This document shows positions 15,594 through 20,459 of a DNA stretch of 20,459 bases, in pieces. Both the position numbers and the translations under genes were made by a program. A model generated the notes under the pieces. The model saw nothing but the letters and a program-made list of their open reading frames with translations. It did not search any database and had not been told where the DNA came from. This stretch comes from Anaerolineales bacterium (GTDB taxonomy: Bacteria > Chloroflexota > Anaerolineae > 4572-78 > J111). The stretch is from the NCBI GenBank assembly GCA_012032575.1, contig JAAUSP010000064.1, forward strand, positions 1 through 20,459. Reading direction: 5' to 3'. The first letter of the stretch is position 1. The number at the start of each line of letters is the position of its first letter.

Positions 15594-15708
15594 TGTCATC
15601 CTTCGACAGGTTCAGGACAGGTTTCGAGGCCGTTGGCCGACGCGAAGCGTCCCTGCCGCACTGCATCGGCCTCGAAGATTTCTCCCCGCTTGGCGGGTCG
15701 AAATGACA
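15594..15708. repeat. REP-like palindromic repeat
   Basis: About 115 bp with outer inverted ends TGTCATCCTTCGAC (15594-15607) and GTCGAAATGACA (15697-15708), and an inner perfect 10-bp pair TTCGAGGCCG (15623-15632) / CGGCCTCGAA (15667-15676). The form matches dispersed non-coding REP/MITE elements. Confidence 0.65.
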
Positions 15709-15762
15709 TGCCTGAGTAGTTACAACCATTCATAATTCACAATTCACTATTCACAATTCTAC

Positions 15763-17106
15763 ATGACCACGCCCGTTCGCCAGCAGTATTTATCGGTCAA
15801 AAAACAATACCCCGACACGATTGTTTTCTTCCGCCTGGGCGACTTTTACGAAACCTTTGACGAGGACGCCCGGACCATCGCCAAAGCCCTCGACATTGTG
15901 CTGACCTCGCGCAATGTAGATAAGGGGCAGCGGATACCGATGGCCGGCGTGCCCTATCACGCTGTCGAAAGCTACCTGGCCCGGCTGATTCGGGCCGGCT
16001 TCAAGGTGGCGATTTGCGAGCAACTGGGCAGCGAGCCGATCAAAGGGCTGGTGCCGCGCGAGGTGATCCGGGTGGTCACGCCGGGCACGGTGGTCGAGTC
16101 AAACCTGCTGACGGCCAAAGAGAACAACTATCTGGCCGCGGTGGTCATTCACGGCGAGCGGGCCGGGATCGCGTTTGTAGACATCACCACCGGGGAGTTT
16201 GCCGCCACCCAGGTGCAAGGCCCCGACCTGAACCGGCTGGTGCTGAACGAAATCACCCGGCTCAAACCGGCGGAAATCATTGCCCCCAATCCGGTCAGCC
16301 TGGAACCCTTTGAAACGTTGAACACGCCCCGCTCGCTCTACGACGAGTGGCGGTTTGAGGCCAGCCACGCCCAGCAGGTGTTGCAGCGCCATTTCGAGGT
16401 GGCCACGCTCGATGGCTTTGGGCTGGGCGGCAAGCCGCTGGCCGTTCAGGCCGCCGGAGCGATTATCCAATATGTGGCCGACACCCAGAAGCAAGCCCTG
16501 GCCCACATCGCCCGCCTCACAGCCTACAACACCGACGCTTTTATGGCCCTCGACGCGGCCACCCGGCGCAACCTGGAACTGACCGAGACCATTCGGTCCG
16601 GCACGGCCCAGGGATCGCTGCTGGGGGTGCTGGATAAAACCATCACCCCGATGGGCGGGCGGCTGCTCCGCACCTGGCTGCACCAACCCCTGCTCGACGT
16701 AGCCGCGCTGAATGAGCGCCTCGATACCGTCGAAACGTTCTTCAACGACACCCTGGCTCGCGGCGACCTGCGTGCCCGGCTCAAAGACATCGCCGATGTG
16801 GAACGCCTGACCAACCGGGCCATTCAAGGCATCGCCCAGCCGCGCGACCTGTTAGCCATCAAACGCAGTTTGGAGGCCGTGCCGGTTATCCAGCAAATCC
16901 TGGGGATTTTACGATTTACGACGGCAGTCCCCGAAGCGAAGCGAAGCGGGATTTACGATTTACGATTAAATGAATCGGAAACTTCATCTTCCAATCTCCA
17001 ATCTCCAATACCCAATGGGCACGCTGTCTCTAATCTCCGCTTAGATCCTTGCACCGACATCTCCAGCCTCATCGCCCAGGCAATTGTGGATGACCGCCGG
17101 CGGTGA
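15763..17106 (+). CDS. mutS: DNA mismatch repair protein MutS, N-terminal part (frameshifted from remainder)
   Basis: The first half of MutS, which binds mismatches and small loops and recruits MutL. The mismatch-reading Phe-x-Glu is F28-Y-E30 in RLGDFYETF. The connector domain follows (VVIHGERAGIAFVDITTGEF), then the core/lever start with LDAATRRNLELTETIRSG and GSLLGVLDKTITPMGGRLLR. Residues about 381-427 are an unusual in-frame insert derived from repeat-like DNA (16905-17040). After AIVDD one C is missing at 17094: with CCC the frame would read DDPPAVIAKGG and join the second half exactly. The gene is probably intact in the organism. Confidence 0.93.
   Translation: MTTPVRQQYLSVKKQYPDTIVFFRLGDFYETFDEDARTIAKALDIVLTSRNVDKGQRIPMAGVPYHAVESYLARLIRAGFKVAICEQLGSEPIKGLVPREVIRVVTPGTVVESNLLTAKENNYLAAVVIHGERAGIAFVDITTGEFAATQVQGPDLNRLVLNEITRLKPAEIIAPNPVSLEPFETLNTPRSLYDEWRFEASHAQQVLQRHFEVATLDGFGLGGKPLAVQAAGAIIQYVADTQKQALAHIARLTAYNTDAFMALDAATRRNLELTETIRSGTAQGSLLGVLDKTITPMGGRLLRTWLHQPLLDVAALNERLDTVETFFNDTLARGDLRARLKDIADVERLTNRAIQGIAQPRDLLAIKRSLEAVPVIQQILGILRFTTAVPEAKRSGIYDLRLNESETSSSNLQSPIPNGHAVSNLRLDPCTDISSLIAQAIVDDRRR
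16905..17040 (+). repeat. Repeat-derived in-frame insert inside mutS
   Basis: About 136 nt of low-complexity DNA: two copies of a GATTT(T)ACGATTTACGA-like word (from 16905 and 16950), GAAGCGAAGCGAAGCGG between them, and TCCAATCTCCAATCTCCAAT (16989-17008). It encodes about 46 residues not expected in MutS (TAVPEAKRSGIYDLRLN and following) between VIQQIL and LDPCTDISSLIAQAI. Base composition and word repetition match intergenic microrepeats elsewhere in this window. Confidence 0.7.
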
Positions 17107-18464
17107 TTGCCAAAGGGGGATTTATCCGGCCCGGCTTTTCGGCGGAACTGGATGGGATTATTGCCAGCTCGCGCGATGCTAAGGTCTGGGTGGCTAACCT
17201 GGAGCCGCAGGAACGGCAGCGGACGGGCATCAAGAGTCTGAAGGTCAGCTTTAACAAGGTGTTCGGCTATTACATCGAAGTGTCGCACGCCAACCGCGAG
17301 CTGATCCCGTCCGATTACATCCGCAAACAAACCCTGGTCAATGCCGAGCGCTACATCACCCCGGAACTAAAGGAATACGAAAATCTGATCCTCAACGCCG
17401 ATGAAAGGCAGCTTGAGGTTGAAACCCGCATCTTCAAAGAAGTTTGCGCCCGCATCGGCGCGGCGGCCGAGCGCTTGCTGACCACCTCGCGGGCGCTGGC
17501 CTATTTGGACGGGGTCGCCTCGCTGGCTGAGGTAGCCCAGCACCACAACTACCAGCGCCCTACCCTGAGCGATGACGACGCCCTGGAGATTATCAATGGC
17601 CGCCATCCGGTGGTCGAGCGGATGCCGCTGCTCGACGCCGACGGGCTGGCGACTGCTTTTGTGCCCAACGATGTCTGCCTGTCGCGGGAGGAGTTGATCC
17701 ACATCATCACCGGCCCCAACATGTCGGGCAAGTCTACTTTTTTGCGGCAGGTAGCGCTGATTGTGCTCATGGCCCAAATCGGCAGCTTTGTGCCCGCCGA
17801 CCGGGCCAGGATTGGACTGGTGGACCGTATCTTCACCCGGATTGGGGCGCAGGATGAGATTCACGCCGGGCAAAGCACTTTCATGGTCGAGATGGTCGAA
17901 ACGGCCTCGATCCTGTCCCAAAGCACCCCGCGCAGCCTGCTGATTCTGGATGAAGTGGGCCGGGGGACCAGCACCTACGACGGCCTGGCTATCGCCCGCG
18001 CGGTGGTCGAGTATATTCACAACAACCCCAAAATTCGGGCCAAAACCCTGTTTGCTACCCACTACCACGAGCTGACCGAACTGGCCCGCTATCTGCCCCA
18101 CGTGCGCAACTACAACGTCGCCGTGACCGAGGAAGGCAACAAGGTGGTCTTTCTGCACAAAATTGTACCGGGCGGGGCCGACCGCTCCTACGGCATCCAC
18201 GTCGCCCAGATTGCCGGGATTCCCAAGGCAGTCATCAGCCGGGCTAACGAAATTCTGGAAGAGTTGGAAGGCAGCGCCGACTTTCAGGAGAAAAAGGCCC
18301 GCGTCCGCGATGCTTTTGCGGGCGGGGTGCAGTTGTCGTTTTTGGGGCCGGAAACCCACCCGCTGATCGAAGAGATCAAGGCGCTGGAAGTCGACCAGTT
18401 GTCGCCGCTGGAAGCGCTGAACAAGCTGTATGAGTTGAGGCAGAAGGCGACCGCCGACGGCTGA
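17103..18464 (+). CDS. mutS: DNA mismatch repair protein MutS, C-terminal part
   Basis: The second half of the same mutS, 453 residues in this frame. It begins at the conserved GGFIRPGFSAELD of the clamp/lever region and continues through GIKSLKVSFNKVFGYYIEV. The ATPase domain has Walker A GPNMSGKST (17712-17738), the signature stretch IGAQDEIHAGQSTFMVEM, Walker B LLILDEVGRGTSTYDG and the His switch FATHYHELTEL. The end (LSPLEALNKLYELRQKA) is the helix-turn-helix dimerisation tail. All catalytic residues look intact. The nominal start at 17103 is an artefact of the frameshift, not a real start codon. Confidence 0.93.
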   Translation: MIAKGGFIRPGFSAELDGIIASSRDAKVWVANLEPQERQRTGIKSLKVSFNKVFGYYIEVSHANRELIPSDYIRKQTLVNAERYITPELKEYENLILNADERQLEVETRIFKEVCARIGAAAERLLTTSRALAYLDGVASLAEVAQHHNYQRPTLSDDDALEIINGRHPVVERMPLLDADGLATAFVPNDVCLSREELIHIITGPNMSGKSTFLRQVALIVLMAQIGSFVPADRARIGLVDRIFTRIGAQDEIHAGQSTFMVEMVETASILSQSTPRSLLILDEVGRGTSTYDGLAIARAVVEYIHNNPKIRAKTLFATHYHELTELARYLPHVRNYNVAVTEEGNKVVFLHKIVPGGADRSYGIHVAQIAGIPKAVISRANEILEELEGSADFQEKKARVRDAFAGGVQLSFLGPETHPLIEEIKALEVDQLSPLEALNKLYELRQKATADG

Positions 18465-18494
18465 CAGCAGACCGCAGCAAGAATTTCAATGCTA

Positions 18495-18523
18495 TTGATT
18501 ATTCTACCGGAGTTCGGTATAAT
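18495..18523 (+). promoter_or_regulatory. Strong candidate promoter of the nucleotidyltransferase-HEPN gene
   Basis: TTGATT (18495-18500), exactly 17 nt, TATAAT (18518-18523), 39 nt before ATG 18563. This is the best promoter match in the window. Confidence 0.65.
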
Positions 18524-18562
18524 TTGGAGAAGGGCGGTTGATTTCAGGGCAAAAAGGCGTTT

Positions 18563-19093
18563 ATGACTGAGTATCCTGTGCAAATTACAGAAACCTTGCT
18601 TCAAGAGATAACTGACCGGGTTGTAGCAAATTTTAACCCGGAGAAGGTTATCCTGTTCGGCTCTCGTGCGACGGGAACGGCTCAACCGGACAGTGACATA
18701 GATTTGCTGGTAATTATGGAAGCCGAGGTTCCCCCCATCGAACGGGCTATAGCCGTGAAACGGGTTTGCCGGCCTCGTTTTGTGGCAATGGATTTGTTGG
18801 TCAAAACGCCGGAGGAAGTAACTACTCAACTTCAGCAGGGAAACTTCTTTCTACGCCAGATTTTGGCTGAGGGTCGGGTTTGTATGAACGTTCCAACTGA
18901 AACCCGGGAGTGGGTTCGTAAAGCTGAGAACGATTTAGCGGCTGCCTACCTGTTGGCCGAGAGTGAGCAACCTCTACCTGACCAATTGGCTTCTTCTGCC
19001 AACAAGCCGCCGAAAAGTACCTCAAAGCATTTCTCCTCACTGCCGGTCAAACGCCACCACGAATTCACGATATTGATGCGCTGCTGGAAATGA
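18563..19093 (+). CDS. Minimal nucleotidyltransferase fused in frame to a HEPN domain
   Basis: A MNT-type nucleotidyltransferase (residues 1-105) with GSRATGTAQPDSDIDLLV: G33-S34, then D45 and D47. Without any stop the frame runs into a HEPN protein that would normally be a separate gene: MNVPTETREWVRKAENDLAAAY begins at an internal ATG (18884) with GAGGG 10 nt upstream. After about residue 145 the frame is wrong: the HEPN sequence continues in another frame (see next entry). The pair resembles MNT-HEPN toxin-antitoxin modules of the non-HepT kind. Either a true fusion or a lost stop codon explains the single frame. Confidence 0.75.
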   Translation: MTEYPVQITETLLQEITDRVVANFNPEKVILFGSRATGTAQPDSDIDLLVIMEAEVPPIERAIAVKRVCRPRFVAMDLLVKTPEEVTTQLQQGNFFLRQILAEGRVCMNVPTETREWVRKAENDLAAAYLLAESEQPLPDQLASSANKPPKSTSKHFSSLPVKRHHEFTILMRCWK

Positions 19094-19295
19094 GCGCAGT
19101 AGTGGATGCCGCTTTTGACCAGCTTCGTCCTTAGTAGAAGGATTGACCGAATTTGCTGTTATTTTTCGCTACCCGGGTGAGTGGAGTGATTTACCTTCGG
19201 CCAATCAAGCCCTGTCTCAAACCGAGCAAATCCGGGCGCTTGTGCGAGAGAAATTGGGTTTGATTGAGGAAAATCATTCTTCTGGCTCAAGCTAA
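18990..19295 (+). pseudogene. Remainder of the HEPN domain, displaced by two indels
   Basis: After a missing T near 18991 the HEPN core reads FCQQAAEKYLKAFLL and PPRIHDIDALLEM to a TAG at 19132. Another missing base near 19127 then gives LVEGLTEFAVIFRYPGEW and a helical tail ending at TAA 19293-19295. These segments in this order match the second half of HEPN domains (CQQAaEKylKA, tHd, RYP). Correcting both indels gives one complete HEPN protein of normal length (about 137 residues from ATG 18884). The last 4 nt overlap the convergent gene's end. Confidence 0.7.
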
Positions 19296-20020
19296 AATGA
19301 AGACATTGCCAATCGGAAGCCCCGGTAATCACCCTTACTAATCGGGCGACTTCGATAGCGTACAGCGCAGCGTGCATCATCCTCATTGTAATCAAATGAA
19401 CCACCCTTAACCACCCGACGGGTTTCCTGAATACCGATCCCCAAATTTTCTCGACCATCATCAGGTCGGTAAGGATACTTGAAATCTGGTTTTATTGCAT
19501 CTTTACCCCAAATACTGCTTGTCCACTCCCATATATTTCCAGCCATATCCAGAAGTTGGTAAGGACTGACTCCGTTTGGGTAAGCACCGGTCAAAGTAGT
19601 ATCACCAGGCCCATTTTCTCTGGTATTGCATCGGCTAGCATCCCATTCGTTTCCCCAAGGATAAATACGTCCATCATTTCCCCTCGCACCTTTTTCCCAT
19701 TCAGCTTCACTGGGCAAGCGATATGGTTTGCCGGTAATTTTGGCTAGCCAGTTACAGTAGGCTATCGCATCGTACCAAGAAATATGAACAACTGGATGAT
19801 TTAGCCTATCATTCAGCGGTTTGCCATCATCCCAATGTTTTGGTGGTTGATAGCCAGTTGATTGAATGAATGCGCGATATTGAGCATTCGTTACTGGCAT
19901 TTTAGCGAGGTAATAATCAGGTAAAAACAAAAGATGCTGTGGTTGTTCCTCATCCTGGGCTTTCGGGTCAGCCAGCGGATCACTCCCCATCAAAAATTCT
20001 CCGGCGGGAATGAGGATCAT
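19292..20020 (-). CDS. Formylglycine-generating-enzyme (SUMF1/FGE)-type domain, N-terminal part missing
   Basis: A 242-residue C-lectin-like FGE/sulfatase-modifying domain: MILIPAGEFLMGSD, PVTNAQYRAFI, HPVVHISWYDAIAYCNWL, YRLPSEAEWEKGARG, YPWGNEWD, LLDMAGNIWEWTSS and the end VVKGGSF, RYRSRPISKGDYRGFR. In bacteria this domain is often the C-terminal module of larger signalling or enzyme proteins. The frame stays open upstream of ATG 20020 through a Pro-rich linker (PDPRPFSRQPFEPE) to about 20107, where the sequence changes character. So the natural protein is probably longer and its N-terminal module is lost at the junction. True FGE needs two active-site cysteines; the Cys residues here do not clearly match, so the catalytic role is uncertain. 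Confidence 0.85.
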   Translation of the reverse strand: MILIPAGEFLMGSDPLADPKAQDEEQPQHLLFLPDYYLAKMPVTNAQYRAFIQSTGYQPPKHWDDGKPLNDRLNHPVVHISWYDAIAYCNWLAKITGKPYRLPSEAEWEKGARGNDGRIYPWGNEWDASRCNTRENGPGDTTLTGAYPNGVSPYQLLDMAGNIWEWTSSIWGKDAIKPDFKYPYRPDDGRENLGIGIQETRRVVKGGSFDYNEDDARCAVRYRSRPISKGDYRGFRLAMSSF

Positions 20021-20047
20021 CTCTGGCTCAAAGGGCTGGCGGGAGAA

Positions 20048-20083
20048 GGGGCGGGGGTCAGGGGTTGGGGGTTGGGGGTCGGG
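20048..20083 (+). repeat. G-rich tract with G-quadruplex potential
   Basis: G-runs of 4, 5, 4, 5, 5 and 3 separated by C, TCA, TT, TT and TC. On the plus strand this meets the usual G-quadruplex pattern with short loops. On the minus strand it encodes the Pro-rich linker before the FGE-type domain. Confidence 0.6.
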
Positions 20084-20161
20084 AGCACGAGTGGAGCGGC
20101 CGCGGGATCAGCGCTGCAACCAGGCCTTGCGGATCACCTCGAGCATCGCGGGGTACTCCAC

Positions 20162-20459
20162 ATGGAAATCGCGCGTGTCGGGGCGCAGGGCAAGGATGTG
20201 TTCTCTCTGCTGTCCGTGCTCGGGCGCGACTGTGTCGGTGCGCTGCAATTCCTGCCGGTGGACGAGGCTCCGTCCGATCAGGACATGCAGTATCGCGTCA
20301 TTTCGGAAGAGGAGATGGTCGCCGACCTGAAGAACCTCGCTACAGCACCCCTCGCCCTGGGCGAAGACGAGGATTTCCGGATTTCCATCGCCGGTGCGCA
20401 GGAGAAGACGGCCTATCTGCGGATCAATGGCCAATGGGGCCAAGCCGCGGGGGCATCAC
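20162..20459 (+). CDS. hipA: HipA-type Ser/Thr kinase toxin, partial (runs off the window)
   Basis: The plus frame is open from ATG 20162 (and upstream to about 20075) to the window end: 99 codons plus one base. It contains FSLLSVLGRDCVGALQFLPV and, near the end, DFRISIAGAQEKTAYLRINGQWG, the N-subdomain 1 and ATP-binding entry of HipA kinases. HipA phosphorylates glutamyl-tRNA synthetase in characterised systems and is held by HipB. The part before about 20160 does not look like HipA, so the N-terminus may be cut off at the composition change near 20100 and ATG 20162 is not a defended start. It has a different sequence style from the rest of the window. Confidence 0.75.
   Translation, partial: MEIARVGAQGKDVFSLLSVLGRDCVGALQFLPVDEAPSDQDMQYRVISEEEMVADLKNLATAPLALGEDEDFRISIAGAQEKTAYLRINGQWGQAAGAS

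Larger units (their letters stand above)
15290..15762. other. Intergenic region with gene relic, REP and candidate mutS promoter
   Basis: A 473-nt stretch between the divergent aminotransferase and mutS genes. It contains an M20 amidohydrolase relic (15357-15470, minus), a promoter-like pair (15535-15563), a REP-like palindrome (15594-15708) and an A/T-rich microrepeat, CATTCATAATTCACAATTCA and following, up to the mutS start. No intact gene was seen. Confidence 0.6.

Noticed and set aside
16099..16827. Long minus-strand frame opposite mutS
   Set aside because: It is the antisense shadow of a GC-rich, strongly conserved gene; its residues are Gly/Arg/Gln-rich and match no family.
17367..18359. 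Long minus-strand frame opposite the mutS ATPase region
   Set aside because: Shadow of the sense codon pattern in a GC-rich gene; no start signal and no domain seen.
20108..20443. Minus-strand frame at the window end
   Set aside because: The plus strand encodes clear HipA motifs (SIAGAQEKTA) over the same bases, so this is antisense.

Overview
The window looks like part of a bacterial chromosome or metagenome contig, most likely from the Chloroflexota. That placement rests on the style of the proteins (MutS, LysN-like aminotransferase, creatininase-type amidohydrolase, small HicB-like protein) and on the short A/T-rich and palindromic repeats between and inside genes. It is an inference from reading, not a database result. 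No rRNA, tRNA or CRISPR array was seen.

Region A (1-423) holds the end of an unidentified gene and a truncated, frameshifted triosephosphate isomerase remnant. Region B (442-8428) is a run of ten genes, all on the minus strand and visibly richer in A+T than the rest. In transcription order they are: an orphan HicB-like protein, a YaaA/DUF6884-like protein, a HerA ATPase, a NurA nuclease, a tRNA-guanine-transglycosylase-like (DpdA-type) enzyme, DarG (macrodomain antitoxin), DarT (DNA ADP-ribosyltransferase), a short UPF0175-like protein, MntA and HepT. The seven from HicB-like to DarT are packed with overlaps or gaps of 0-33 nt and look like one operon. It couples a DNA translocase-nuclease pair, a base-exchange enzyme and a DNA-modifying toxin-antitoxin pair, and is the best candidate here for an undescribed defence or DNA-modification system.

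Region C (8429-9377) is repeat-rich: a palindromic MITE-like element just before the operon, a gene remnant, and six exact 22-bp periods of a near-palindromic sequence. Region D (9378-15289) is ordinary chromosome: aldo/keto reductase, EamA transporter, small ribbon-helix-helix-like protein, YbaK-type deacylase, cupin, membrane protein, creatininase family enzyme and aminotransferase. Region E (15290-19295) has an amidohydrolase remnant, a REP-like repeat, mutS with a repeat-like in-frame insert, and a second nucleotidyltransferase-HEPN module. Region F (19292-20459) is a formylglycine-generating-enzyme-type domain with a G-rich tract upstream, then an abrupt change to a partial HipA kinase, possibly a chimeric join.

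At least nine single-base indels break otherwise conserved genes outside Region B, several in homopolymers, while the genes of Region B read through intact. Most broken genes are therefore probably intact in the organism. Frameshifted genes are annotated over their whole reconstructed span.
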